The notes below the pieces were generated by a model. That model saw only the letters and a list, made by a program, of their open reading frames with translations, made no database searches and had not been told where the DNA came from. From NCBI GenBank assembly GCA_023376005.1, contig CM042151.1:73951707-74015706 (forward strand): a stretch of DNA of 64,000 bases, given 5' to 3'. Shown here piece after piece: positions 47,576 to 60,598 of this stretch (the first letter of the stretch is position 1; every line of letters begins with the position of its first letter). The stretch is from Doryteuthis pealeii (taxonomy: Eukaryota; Mollusca; Cephalopoda; Myopsida; Loliginidae). The translations under genes and the position numbers were made by a program.

Positions 47576-48504
47576 GCTTTTGATTTTGTCATAAATGCCT
47601 GATGGTTAACCATCATGTAAATATCACATTTTATATATCAAAATAATTCTGAGACTATCTAGTATTAAGGACATAGGGTTTTTTTTTGTTTTTGTTTTTT
47701 TTTTTGCTTAGCTTATACTTTTTAAAAGAACTGCAATGCAAACTAACAACTAAAATGTAGGCTTGAAAAAAAATCCTATTTTTTTGTTTTTGACTATTCG
47801 AAGCAAAATATGGTTTTAAATTGCCGTAAAAAATAATTCAATGGATAAAAATTTATCTTTAAAAAATTAACAATATTAGTTTATCTTTAGTACAAAATTA
47901 ATTTTTTCACATATGCTAACACAACAACATGAAATAACTAATTTCTTTTTATTAAAACCAAAAACTATTTTAGTATAAAAACATGCCTGTTTTTTATCAG
48001 CTGTTGATTTTGTTTACTAACAACTGGTGAAAAGCAAAATTCAGTTCCTTTCAAAACTGATCTGTGCTAGGGTGCCTATTAGTGACTTGGTCCAGAAGCT
48101 CTTCTTTTTTGTAAAATATTTCTTATTCTCCTTTTCAAGATAACACATGTGTTGTTTATTCTTTCATCTACTCTCACCTTATATTTCCTTTTTCCATGAC
48201 ATGGCTAACTCAAAATGCCCCAAAGGGTTATCAAAACATGGCAGAAAACTTCTGAAAAAGGCCAAAAGGCACATTGGCTAACTTAACAATATAACAGGAA
48301 TAATACAGTATTTTTTCTGTACAAACAGTAAATTGAATTTATCCAGAGAAAAATATCAAAGGTATCAATAAAGAAATTACAACTTAATTTAAATTTATAT
48401 TTTACCATTTTATCATAGCATTTATACAGGCCTGTTAAAATGATGCAAAAATTAATGTAAAATGTAATTATAAAATAAATTGTAATTATTCAGAATACAT
48501 AATA
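47576..48504. repeat. 3' flank of zinc-finger unit C
   Basis: 47860-47972 matches 9760-9860, and 47973-48504 matches 17120-18140 without its internal duplication. It is the empty site for the gypsy insertion of unit A: ACTATTTTAG is followed directly by TATAAAAACATGCC. AATAAA overlaps the gene's stop codon. Confidence 0.8.
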
Positions 48505-48760
48505 GGGTTAGTTTAGCTCAGTCAGTAGTGCGACCAAGTATGGACCACAAGGTCTGATACCAGCACACACCAACTCAGCATATGAGTTGCAGAGGGAACT
48601 ATGTGGTAAAGTGAGAAGCTGATGGTTGGTGTGACACCCCATCTCAGATGCAAAAACAATCTCCATGGTCTAATGCTAGTGAAAAGGGGAGAGTCTCCCT
48701 CACTGTCTGGCTGATACCATCTTTAGGCCATCCTGACGACTTACTTTTATTTACTTTATC
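48505..48760 (+). mobile_element. tRNA-derived SINE (unit C copy)
   Basis: Orthologous to 18141-18383 by position and sequence, with a damaged A-box side (AGTAGTGCGACC) and a tail of TTACTTTTATTTACTTTA. Confidence 0.85.
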
Positions 48761-48865
48761 GGATGAAAATATATTTAAAGATTATTTTTATTTTAGGAAA
48801 TGATTAATTAGTGAAAACTGAAAATGAATGTGAAACTTTCTCTAAAAAAATGTTTATCTTTCTTA

Positions 48866-49135
48866 CTGCTTCCAATATAGTGATCTCTTAATATCTTCAT
48901 AGCCAACCATCCATTGTTTCTGCATCTTGATAATCAGAGTGAGGTTTCTATCATCTAACATTTGCACTATCAGAGCAAAAACTTCAGTATTTTTCACTGG
49001 ATTGATTTCCTCTATTTCAGATTCCAAAATATGTGCCAGTTTTTGCAGTCATAGATTTGAGATGAATTTAATTTCCCATAATTGTTCTGGTTTCCATTTT
49101 TCCAAGTAAATCCTGTTTTTATGACTGGATGCATA
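48866..49135 (-). pseudogene. Ty1/copia Gag relic (unit C copy)
   Basis: The same region as 18493-18813, but indels break it (TTTCTGCATCTTGATAATC lacks several bases). Matching pieces include the reverse complement of CCAACCATCCATTGTTTCTG and AACATTTGCACTATCAGAGC. Confidence 0.6.
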
Positions 49136-49439
49136 ACCTGTTTAGTTTGGATATTCGTATTCCATGGTGGACAAATAAAGCGTGTAAAAAAAAACAAGAA
49201 CATTCAATGCGAAAAGAGAGGAGTTGGACACATGATCTTACTCAGATAAAGATTTATTCTTGAACTGAAAAACACCGTTAAAAAGAGCGGTAAAAAAGTT
49301 AACAGAAAAATGGGGTGAGCTTTAAGCTCCTGCTGATGTTATTTCAAATGTGTCATGAAAAAGAAATACAAGATTATGATTTCAACACTGGAAAATTATT
49401 ATTACCTTTTTTAATTCAGGAAGTTTGTAAACTTTTTAT

Positions 49440-50404
49440 CCTTTTATAATAATGAAATAAGGAAATTTATTGTGTACAGTGCTCCACAACTCATCAAAGT
49501 CTCATGTCTAGTACACAGAATAATGTATTAGTGTGAGGAACATGAACAGTGTACAGTAATAATATACATGCATGTCTGCACGTGTGTGCATATGTGTGTG
49601 GAAGGGAGTATCAGGTATAGTGTTGGTGGACTACAGGAAGCATGGAGGCTTTGAAAAATGCAGTATTTTGGCAGCCCACAACGGACTCAGGCAGCTTATT
49701 CCATGCCTATGCAACTCCGAGTATGAAGGTCATGTGAGCTATGCTGTTTTCTGACTTTGTAGGCATGCCCACATGTGTTAGAAACATGGAGATCAAAAAG
49801 CTGCACAAGTTTGCTGTTGTTAAGATGATTAATGATCATATGAGCATTTACCAGGTCAGTTGCCAAATGCCGGTGTTTCAGTGAATCAATTCCCAGGGCA
49901 GCAAGATGTTCAGATATGGTAGATGCCTGATGGGGGGTGGGGGATATTCGTTTGGTTACACATCTATGTACAGTTTCTAGGATGTTAATGTTCTGAGCGT
50001 GGTAGGGGTTCCAGACTGGTGATGCATATTCTAAGTGTGGCTGCATCATAGCTTTGTACAGCTTTAAATAGCCGGTGAGCAGCTGACAAACATAAATCAC
50101 GGCTGCCAGTAATACCCAGATCACATTCACAAAAATATTAATTGATATTAGTATTATGGAGGAAGTATATGTATGATGGGATATATGGTGGTACATTTGT
50201 CCACAGCCAGCTAGAGTTGCCTGTCAGTGATCGATTGCTGCACTGAGTCCAGGTCTTATTGTCCATTGATATGTCCAACAAACAAAAGGGGGGCAAGAAC
50301 AAATCCCTGTAGTACCCCAGATGACATTTCATATGGTGAGGAGTGTTGCCCAAGGGTATTGGAATGAAGGACTTTAGCCAGTTAAGAAGTTTGGACCATA
50401 TGAC
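49440..50404 (-). pseudogene. LINE ORF2 C-terminal half (unit C copy)
   Basis: The longest copy of this LINE. The reading at 49696-50196 has LYKAMMQPHLEYASPVWNPY, ILETVHRCVTKRI and VSNTCGHAYKVRKQHSS, the RT thumb and C-terminal pattern of Jockey/CR1/L2-type LINEs. Further upstream (50190-50400), GYYRDLFLPPFCLL represents the decayed RT block before the active site. The MITE at 50405-50602 separates it from the palm region. No complete RT exists. Confidence 0.8.
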
Positions 50405-50602
50405 TTAAGGCACCCCTTTTTTATCTCGATTAAGAAAGGACATGTTTTTCATTTACACCATCGATATCCAGTTGTTAGGGTTAGGAGTTAGTTTTATAAT
50501 TTAAGAAAAAATCTAAAAATCGTCTGTTAAAACAACCGGATATTGACAGTGTAAATGAAAAACATGTTCTTTCTTAATCAAGATAAAAGAGGGGTACCTT
50601 AA
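50405..50602. mobile_element. Palindromic TTAA-ended MITE (second copy)
   Basis: 198 bp, close to 1388-1591. The left end is TTAAGGCACCCC and the right end is GGGGTACCTTAA. It is inserted into the LINE RT at a palindromic GGACCATATG/CATATGGTCC site, and LINE coding sequence continues on both sides. Confidence 0.85.
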
Positions 50603-51130
50603 TATCATATGGTCCAGAAGTTCATCCTTCACGCCCAATGCAGAGAATTTTGCCAAAAGTCTTTTGTGCGGCAAAAAGTTGAAGGCCTTAGCAAAGTCAA
50701 GGTCCGGCCTGTCGGCTGGGGCATTAGAATGCGCCAGTTGCACCTCTGCAGAGGTGTAAGACTCCCACAATGGGGCCACCTTTTGGCCGTGGGTGGTGAC
50801 CAGTGATGCTTAAGGATAGAACCCAGGTGGTTAAGCAGTCCATGACTTGCAATACACCACTTTGACCATTTCTTGGGCTAGACGGGCAGTCGAAGAGAAC
50901 CCCTCCTATCAATTGGCTGGTCACGTCAAGCCCTAGCACCTATATGACATTCCCAACCCTTTTTATCATATGAGTGCTAGAAGGCGATTGCTGAGGGTCT
51001 ACTTGTCCTGGGAATGACGTTAAACTCTAGGTCTGGGGAATGTGGAGCACCCCTTCATCACCATTGCTCCCTGATCCACTCTGACCTGGTGTTGTAGTAC
51101 CTGTTAGGGTCCCATCTATGGGTTGAATAG
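50603..51130 (-). pseudogene. LINE RT palm fragment and linked block (unit C copy)
   Basis: The minus-strand reading at 50513-50779 contains DFAKAFNFLPHKRLLAKF then LGVKDELLDHMI, as at 1592-1768. The remaining block to 51130 matches 1800-2150. Confidence 0.75.
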
Positions 51131-52183
51131 AAAAACATGAGTTTATAAACAAAATGTTGTGATTATCCATGAAGAATGAATTTATTTCAAAACTTTGTCG
51201 GCATTAAATGACCCACTGAGGTTGATATGCCATAAAATAAACCAAACCAAACCAAAGTCAAGGTAGACAACGTTAACCCATGAGCCACCATCGCATAAGC
51301 CACTGGAAATGAGGTTTCCATTGAATTCCAATGGCACTGTGCTCACTTCCTATTCCAGAAGTGAGAACACCAAAACCTGACATCCATTCACCGGGCTGAC
51401 CAGTATTATTTAAACCACATACGACTGACTAGTTTAAAATAAAAAAAAATAAAAAAAACAGGGTTGCTTTCTTGTTAAAGGCAAAAATCCGTTTGCTTAT
51501 TAAAAGACGATTTATAGAGAGTTTTTTTTTAAATTTTAAAACTAACCCCTTAACCTAACTGCTAACCCTAACCGCTAACCCTTGCAAAATATTTTTTTTA
51601 AATAAATACTTTTTAATAAAACTATAAACGAAAGACACGTTTTATATTAAAATAGTTTTTATTTAATCAGAAGATAAATGCCGGCAGACATGTTTATTTC
51701 AATAGTTTTTTGTTGTTTTTTTTAAATAAAAATAATTTTTTTTGTATCATTTTGTTCCGTGAAGTAAACCAACTTATAAGATAGGGTTACTGTTGTGATG
51801 TTAGTTCAACAGTAAAAAAAGAAGTCAAGTCGTGGTAGGGTAAAAAGAGACAAGTGTATTTACAATAAGGTACAAGAAAGGCTAGCTTGCCGCTAAACAG
51901 TAACAGTACGGTAACAGTACAACCTTTTCACTTGGTGTCTCACTATTTATAGTGAGAACCGGTGTATATTCTCCACTGTAGGAACGGCCGGTACAACAGT
52001 TATATATGAGGGTAATCCCAAAAATAAGATCTACAAAATATTTAGAAATCATAGAAACGTTCATTGTTTATTGTCAATGATGCTTACATCATTTTAAAAT
52101 TTGAACAGGTATATTTTTTTCTAAATAATTTCCATTTTGGTTGATGAATTTTTGTAGCTGTGGTAGTTTTTGTATGCCCATGT
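51131..52183. repeat. Dispersed repeat then unrecognised stretch
   Basis: 51131-51420 matches 2150-2450. 51541-51590 has TAACCTAACTGCTAACCCTA, the MITE-loop-like CCCTAA motif also seen at 38101. 51780-52180 is not recognised, and no ORF there is convincing. Confidence 0.6.
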
Positions 52184-53060
52184 CATATGTATGATCTTTA
52201 TAATGCATTATTATTTTATTTCAAAACTTTTTCATTTTTTCAGGTCACTTAATTTTGACCCCCCTTATGTCGGGGCATAACATTTTGTTTGAGTTGGTCT
52301 TATAGTTTTCTAATTACAGTATAAATAAAGAGATAAAAGACCAAAGTTATGAATACAAACAAAAAAATTACGGAGCTTTTCTTTGAGAAAATAAGTATAA
52401 AACCGAAAAATAAAACGTAAAAAAATAATAAATAATTAATTTTTTGGAGATTTCATTTTTATTAATTTTGATAATTATTTAATTGGCTATTATCTTATAA
52501 AAGAAAAAGTATACATCGATATTTTTCTGCTTAAAAAGGGTGGGGTTAATTTTCCATCGATTTTTCTTTAAAAAGTAACTTTTTAGTAATAAAATAAGGT
52601 TTGCATTAAATAGATATTTATTTTTAGAATCTACAAATATAACATTTTAAACTTTTCATATTTTAAATGAATTTTATATATAATTTTTCATAGCAAAAAT
52701 ACAAAATTAAAGTTTTGAAATAAAATAACTGGTGCATTATAAATTCATTAATTGATCAATCAATACTGAAAATTTCATTAAAATTAATTACTGATTTTTG
52801 TAATTTTTTTTTTAATCGCGAATGTTACATTAAAATTGTAAACAAGCGCTTTAAAACCCTTGAAAAGATCGTTAATGTGGATCGCTTCGAAATTGACCAA
52901 AAAATCGTTTTAAAATTAAACTGCATATGTAATGATGTTTTCCTTTCTTTAATGATGGTCATTATGCTACTAGTTATCATTTTAGACAAAGGTTTCACCT
53001 TAAATAATAGATCTAATTAATTTTAATTTGTTTTTAAAAACCTAACAGACGACAAAATTG
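52184..53060. mobile_element. hAT-like element, left end truncated
   Basis: Colinear with about 4430-5310 of the complete copy, including ATGATCTTTATAATGCATTA and TTTTAGACAAAGGTTTCACC. The right terminus is eroded (GACGACAAAATTGGGTATGC). No TSD can be assigned. Confidence 0.75.
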
Positions 53061-54083
53061 GGTATGCCTACGAGTCGACTAACCACATCACTGCAATTTG
53101 CCATAGATCAACCAACTCAACAGATAAAAATAAATATTTTTTCTTTTTTTTTTTTTTTTTTTTGTTTTGTTGTTTGTTGAGGATATAGAAACTGTTCAAG
53201 AAATGTATTTGATATCTTTCACCTAAACAGGTTGAAGAAATAAATGTTTCGAAATAAATGAGAAAAAAGGTGGGAATTATGTCCCTTGTTTTATCGCTCT
53301 TAAGAAAACTTTTCTGTATTTTTTGCGAATCAACAACACTTTTTATTCTACCAGAAAAGATCAGTTCTATTTAAAATATTACATTTTTTCTCTCCATCTT
53401 CTTTAACGTTGTATTGCCCCAAAGAAAAGGAATCAGACAAAAGAAAAAGGAAAAAAGTAAGTATAACGTTCAGTGTATTATCTTTCTTTACAAACGAACA
53501 AAAAAAAAAAAAAAAAAAAAAAAAAACAACTAACTAAAACATAAAAAAAGAACAAAACAAAACGTAATTTGCTGGAAAATTTTGTTTTACACTGAAGTGA
53601 AATATTTTAAATTTCTGACAATGATTTATAGATATAAAAATATCTGTAATCTTTTGATAACTGATTCAATTATTATAAAAATCTAAATGATTTCAACATT
53701 TAATTCATATATTATTTTCGCTGTTTTAGCCGATTAAATTACCGTCAAATCATTTTAAAACTTTTTTTATCATGAAAAATAATTTCATCAAATAGATTCA
53801 AAACAAACCTTAAGCCAAAAGAAAAATTTTGAAAGATTTTTTTCATACAATGTAAGATTATTTACTGTAAATTTGAAAGATTTGAAAAAAAAAAAAAACA
53901 AGATTTATTTTCTTTGTCGAGACCTTTGAATCACATGGGAATTTAATTAAATCATTGATAGAAATGTTAATAATATTTTAAACCATTCAAAATATTTATG
54001 CATGTAAAAATCTTTTGTAATCAACTTTGTATTTTTATCTTTTAATTAAAAACAACGTCAGATAAGATATTCAAAATGTGTTT
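53061..54083. repeat. Flank repeat matching 3085-4083
   Basis: Starts after a T run (53140-53165) with GGATATAGAAACTGTTCAAG. It lies after the hAT-like copy here but before it in unit A, so the order is rearranged. A long A run lies at 53502-53526. No gene. Confidence 0.75.
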
Positions 54084-54093
54084 AATGTACATT

Positions 54094-56330
54094 AGGTACC
54101 ACCAATTTGACCCTGTGAAATGTACCCCCCCCCCTACATTTAACATAATGAAACTTGCAGAAAAATTAATATTTTCTTGAAAATTTTATTCCATTCGAAA
54201 GAAAAAACATTAAACAAACTCATGATGATTTTTAAATTTTTTATCAGCTTACGAAAATAATGAAAATTATGATTGAAAAACAATGTTTTCATTTTTGCAC
54301 TGTTAAATCAACTGAAATTTAACGTAAATAAAAACAAGTTACGATAAGAGTTTTTTTTTTTTTTAATTCTATGAAAAATCTATTAATGGTACGATTTTTA
54401 CGAAAATTTCCACAAATGTTTACCATTGGATGTAAATACATCTGAAATAGTTTTTTTCTAAAATATATTAGGGGAAATAGTTTTTTACGAGGTCTATCAC
54501 GCCCCCTATTTTATTTTATAAAAAAAAAATGACGCGGTAGAAAAATGTTGTACTTATTTTTCTATAAAGATAAGAGCTATAGTTTTTTTTTAGGAAAAAT
54601 TAATGAAATCGGAAATAAAAAGTGCAAAAAAAAATGTCATAATATTAATATTTGAAAACTTCTTTTGCTTATGTAATTGGTATGTACTATATTCTATTAA
54701 ATTGTAAAAAAAAAAAAATTTTTTTTTTAAGAAATTAATTTTTACGAGATTTTCAATCTTTTGTGTGATTAAATATTTTCATTTTCTGCGTGAAATAATG
54801 TATGGTTCTTAGAATATACGGAAGAGCAAAACTGACATATTTGTTTTACAATGAGAAGAGACGCTTCTGAGTAACCGAAGTTTGTTTTTCTTTGGTCAAA
54901 AAAGTTAAATAAAATAACTTTTTACGCTATTAGAATAAAAAAGTAAGTATATATGATTATTTTATCAGTTTTTCTGTGAGAAAAAATATTCAGATTTTCA
55001 TTTCATTTCATTTTCGATTTTTTAAAATTAATACCAAAACTGAAGATATTTTTTTAACGTCAATTTCACGGTGACATTTTAATATTAAATTTTTTCAAGT
55101 TTTTATTCATTTTAATAGTACCTCCAAATGGGTCACATAATCAGTTTATGACCATCTTGAATAAAACGGATATAAATATTTTCCGAACGATTTGCACATT
55201 TAGCCAAATTTACTATTAAAATTTACTATTAAAATGAATAAAATCCTTAAAAACTTTAATATTAAAATTTACTATTAAAATGAATAGAAACTTGAAAAAA
55301 TTTAATATTAAAATGTCACCGTGAAATTGACGTTAAAAAAAATGTCTTCGGTTTTAGTATCAATTTTTAAAATCGAAAATAAAATGAAAATTTGAATATT
55401 TTTTCTAAGAGAAAAACTGATAAAATAATCAATATATACTTACTTTTTATTCTAATTGTTCGAAAAAGTTAAATGAAATAATTTTTACGCTAAGCAAAAC
55501 AAACTTTGGTTACGGAGAAGCGTCTCGTCTCTTCGTATAAAAACAAAACAAATATGTCAGTTTTGCTCTTCCATATATTCTAAGAATCACAAATTACTAT
55601 TCAACTATAAAAATTACAAATTCTTTTAAAAATATTAATCAAGCTCGGATCGGACCAATTTTTAGTTCACCTGAATTCTAAAATTCACATATTTAAATAT
55701 CCGTGAAAAGTTCGATTTTTTGACGTGGAAAAAAAATTAAATTTATTTCACGCAGAAAATGAAGACATTTAAGCACACAAAAAATTAAAAATCTCTTAAA
55801 AATTAATTTCTTAAAAATTTTCTTTTTGACAATTTAATAGAATATAGTACATACCAACTTCAAAAGCAAAAAAAGTTTTCAAATAATAATATTATGACAT
55901 TTTTTTTATCTCATAAAATAAAATAGGTGTGATAGACCTCATAAAAAATATTTCCCCTAATATATTTTAGAAAAAAACTATTTCAGATGTATTTATATCC
56001 AATTGTAAACATTTATGAAAATTTTCATGAAAATCAGATAATTAATTGATTTTTCATAAAATTAAAAAAAAAAAAACTCTTATTGTAACTTGTTTTTAGC
56101 CATGTTAAATTTCAGTTCATTTAACAGTACAAAAATGAAAACATTGTTTTTCAATCATAATTTTCATTATTTCTGTAAAAAGTTTTTAAAAATCATCAGG
56201 AGTTTATTTAATGTTTTTTCTTTCGAATGGAAAAATAATTTTTAAGAAAATATTAATTTTTCTGGAAGTTTCATTGTGTTAAATATGGGGGGGGGGGGGT
56301 AAATTGAACTGGGTAAAATTGGTGGTACCT
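54094..56330. mobile_element. GGTACC-family inverted dimer (2237 bp) with perfect 10-bp TSD
   Basis: The left end is AGGTACCACCAATTTGACCC and the right end is GGTAAAATTGGTGGTACCT. Identical AATGTACATT duplications flank it at 54084-54093 and 56331-56340. Uninterrupted sites are at about 4075-4085 and 32609-32621. Internally it is two partial elements in opposite orientation: 54094-55118 (like 41310-42711) and 55119-56330 (like 22918-24310). The second starts with an internal terminus, AGTACCTCCAAATGGGTCAC. The arms are therefore a ~1-kb inverted repeat. No ORF. Confidence 0.88.
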
Positions 56331-56340
56331 AATGTACATT

Positions 56341-57396
56341 ATACAGAAATCGCAAAGGGAGGTAATAATTTTTAAAAGAATTTTCAAACTATTACCAAAA
56401 ATCAGGGAATTGTCTGATTTTAAGGAAATTAATTTTATGACGATTCGTAGGGGTAACCAAAATCTAGTCACGTGATCAATTTAGGCCATTTTGCATAACC
56501 GAATGGAAACATTTTTTAACTTCGTTTTTTAAAAATCTATCTCAAAAAAAGGTAACGATTAAAAAAAAATAGTTAATTCAAAGATCAAATTATCTGATTG
56601 GGGAAAATTACTCTCTGTTAATATAAAAATAAATAAAATAATCTGTTTTACATACAAAAATGTTATTTTTATGTGGAAATGGGGATTGTAAATTCACATG
56701 TTATTTCTCTTTGACAAGTATACATTTAAATGTATGGGTGGTTGTATTCGACATTATTGTTTTCTTGTGCATATTCAATAACCGATTTTTGATTTTCAAC
56801 GATTTTGAAAGATTTTTTTTTTTTTTTGTGTAAGTTTCAGAATAATCCCGGAATATTTTTTTAGTTGAATTTATAGTGTAACTAAAGCAGAGAAAAGACA
56901 ATAAGTATTACAAATGTTGTCAGTTTTGCTCTTCAGTATATTATAAGAATCAAACATTACTATTCAACAATAAAAATTACAAATTCTTTTAAAAATATTA
57001 ATATATCGTGAATCGGAGAAATTTTTAGTTCACCTGAATTCCATTATATTCAGGAATTTGAATAAAATGAATGTAAATTGAACATCAATTGTCATAAAGA
57101 CAATCACTAAGTTATGGTCGTGTTTAGCACCATATCTTGAAGCTCAGCCAATTCCATTATATTCAGGGTTTTGAGTATATATTTGTCAAATAAAATGAAT
57201 GTAAATTGAACATCAATTGTCATAAAGACAATCACTAAGTTATGGTCATGTTCGGCACCATATCTTGAAGCTCAGCCAATTCCATTATATTCAGGGTTTT
57301 GAGTATATATTTATCAAATAAAATGAATGTAAATTTAATATTAAGTGTTATAAAGACAATCACTAAGTTACGGTCCTGATTAGCAACTGATTGTGA
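56341..57396. repeat. Flank repeat with 128-bp tandem units
   Basis: Matches 4085-4300 and 5340-6100. The ~128-bp unit (GAACATCAATTGTCATAAAG) occurs three times, from about 57063, 57192 and 57320, against two in unit A and one in unit B. No gene. Confidence 0.8.
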
Positions 57397-58097
57397 ATAT
57401 TTCATAAGTGTTGGCAAGAGCTTTTTATTAAAAGAACCATGTATACAGAATCTGCTAAAAAATATCAATAAATAAATTGACTTTTCTGTAAAAAAAAACG
57501 ACTTTTCCTTATTTTCCAAAATAACGTGTGAATAATTTTCTCCAATCAGATAATTGATCTTTGAATTAACTGTTTTCCTTTGTAGCAACCTTTATGTTCG
57601 TTATTTCTTTTTGTGAGATTTTTTTTTTAAAGTTAAAAAATATTTATGTTCTTCCTTCAATATGGCCTTAAACTGATTCGCGTGAGCTATTTGGTGGTAC
57701 CTAGAATTAGAACTGAATTTTTTTAAAAAAATTTTAAACATTTAAAAGTCATAATAGGTCCAATTTTAATGAAATTGTCAGTACATTATTCATTTAAAAC
57801 CTGATTTTATAATAAATAGCTTATTTTATCAAAAAAAAATTTTTTTTTTTTACGTTTAATGTTGCAGGGGTATTTCAGTCATTAGTCATTGAATATAAAA
57901 CATTCCATTTTCTAATTTTTACATTTGTAGAACACTTGAATCCAAAAGACACATATTTTGCCCCACCCCCATTTTTTTCTGGGTTGAGAAACTGGGGGTG
58001 ATTTGCTTGGAATAGATTCTATGAGCAGTGTGATACTACGCATTGATCAAGTGCAGAATGCATTTGAGGCATGCAAAGTGTGTGTGTGTGTAGTATA

Positions 58098-58135
<38 letters not shown>

Positions 58136-59320
58136 GTGTGTGTGGTAATAATTAGTTATGTGAAAAATAATAGTATGTAAGATTATGGACACATGAGTGT
58201 CTGTGTGTTGGGATGAGTGAATCATGTGTGATAGGAAGATATTTGATATCCAACAGAGACAAATGTCTCATAACCAAGAGACAAATGTTTATTTTGGCCT
58301 AATTATTCATTGTGTTAATTGATTCGGGACATTTGTTTATCTGTTGTGCCAGTATCATTATTGTTCTAGTCTTAGTATTTCAAACCAAAAAAACCTTCTG
58401 GAAATGAGATTGAGTGTCCAGCAAGGTTAGTCAGGAAGGAGATGGTGGGAGTGGAATTTTATATATATATATATATAACAGACAGTCCCAGCGAGAGAGA
58501 GATTAGTTTTCGTTGACAGAGGAAGAGTTAGTTGCTGGGAACTGAAGAGTTGAGTTTTGGGAGCAGAATTACAACATTAGTAGAAGTCCTTAAAGAATAA
58601 GAGGGGGCATTTTGCCCCCTCTAATCTCGACAGTACAGAGAAGAATGTGTGATTAGAGATCGAAATGAAAAGAAGGAAGTAAGCAAGGACTTTATACCCC
58701 CTCTCTGCCATTGAATGTTCAACTGATTCTGAATTTGTTTGTTTGTTCCTCTCTTATTCGCCTCTTTGATAATTGATTGTAAACCCCCTGGATGAGCCCT
58801 GAGGCAGTGTTACGTACACAAGTGGAGGTCCTAAGTAAGGGTCAAGTAAGCAGACGATCACGAGACATTCATGGCCAGTAAAGTTGGAAAACCTAGTTGC
58901 AGGAAATGCAGTAGAGTGCACAGAAAGATGACAGAAAGATGCACAGCAAGGTGCCTACGGTGTCTCCAGTCCCGAGGAGGTATCAGCAGTGATGCTGATA
59001 GCTTTTTGATTTAGTGAGTCCTGGGATACACATATTTGCTTGAATCAGTTCTCATGAAATTTGAGGTCCCAACTAAAGTTTCTTAATTAATTGTAAGGTT
59101 TTAATTTATGATCTGGGAACAACTAAATCCATCTAACTCCTACCTTGTAACCTATCCTGTTGTAATTGATTCTATAAAACTATTGAAATGTATTATAGTT
59201 AGCCTGAAATGGTGAGGGAAAAAAAAAAATGGGAATGAATGGATACACTCTTACTGTGTCATTTACATTTTTTGTGCATCAGGATGCAACAAGCATACCT
59301 ATCAGCATTCTATATATATA
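57397..59320. repeat. Indel-rich second copy of 43370-45310
   Basis: Colinear with the first copy and including the (TA)n tract and the 12-bp minisatellite, but with frequent single-base losses and gains. It begins inside the 812-bp GGTACC element, so that element's left part is absent here. Confidence 0.85.
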
Positions 59321-59576
59321 AAAGTAAATAAGTAAAGTCGACGGGCGCGCTTAAAGTCGTATCAGCCAGTCAGCGAGGGAGTCTATCCCCTTTTCAATAG
59401 CGCTAGACCAAGGAGATTGATTTTAGCATCTGAGGTGGAGCGCCACACCTACCATCAGTCCTTACTTTACCACACAGATCCTCTGCTACTCATTATGCTG
59501 AGTTGGCGAGGACGGTATCGAACTAGGAATCTTGTGGTTTCTAGCCGAACGCTCTACCGACTGAGCTAACCCGGCC
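59321..59576 (-). mobile_element. tRNA-derived SINE, inverted (second copy)
   Basis: Same insertion as 45311-45571, with small losses (GATCCTCTG, GGACGGTATCG). Confidence 0.85.
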
Positions 59577-59581
59577 TATAT

Positions 59582-59618
<37 letters not shown>

Positions 59619-60598
59619 GAATTTCATTAAATGTATTTCATTGAACAGCAGATATCCATTTATTTATGACTTAGCAATTTATTAAAATGTGGACTGATTA
59701 CAATATCATTCTTGGTTTTTTTTAAAATAATTTTCCCCTGTTCTTTCAGTTTAAGATGAAAATGTTTGTTTATTTTCATTGCTAATGTGAAAGAAATTTC
59801 TCATATTTATGAATGGAGTGTCCTTTTAATTCTAATATAATATTTGTCAAAATTAGGAAAAAATACTGATATTATTAAATTCATTAATTGACTTCATTAT
59901 TCATTGAATTGTTGAATAACAAGAAAAAACTACTGTATTGATATTAAATGAATTGTGAATAACATTTTCTTTATTTTATTGTACCAGTTATGCAGTTAAT
60001 TGAAATATGAACTGATTGTAATATCATAATACCAAAAATTTCTTGAATCTTTTCTTTTTTTTTCTTTTTCTTAAATAATAAAGTGATTCTTATTCATTCA
60101 CAGATATCAACTCCATTGGGAAAGAATAGTTTTGAAATGAAAAGACACATAAGCAACTACCAAAAAAACAAATATATTCTTCGATGTGTGTGGATCTACA
60201 TATTGAGAACTCACAGGACAATTCTTTTTGTTGAGATCATTACATATATATTTTTCTCCTGATCAATATTTCAAAGAACAAGTGCAAAAAGAGAATCCAG
60301 TAAAACCCAACTTTTCTCCATTGTACAGTTCAGCAAAAATTTAAAAATGAGTATCCTCAATTTGTACCGAATATTATCAGATAGTGTGGAAATAAAAAAG
60401 ACATATTCAAACGCATGCTAAATGAAAAAAGAGTATTCTTGCTAATGTTAGATCTGCATATTAACAGGTTTGGAATTCAGTATATGAACATTTTCCTTAA
60501 TTCACATTTCAAAGAACAATGAAAATATGCTCTGTAAAACCCAACTTTCACCACTGTGCAGATCAGCAATTTTACAGAGATCAGAACTGAAAACAGAT
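59577..60598. repeat. Second copy of 45572-46621 with decayed fingers
   Basis: The (TA)n tract is shorter by a few units. The decayed fingers at about 60110-60598 match 46105-46621 with further single-base deletions. Confidence 0.8.
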
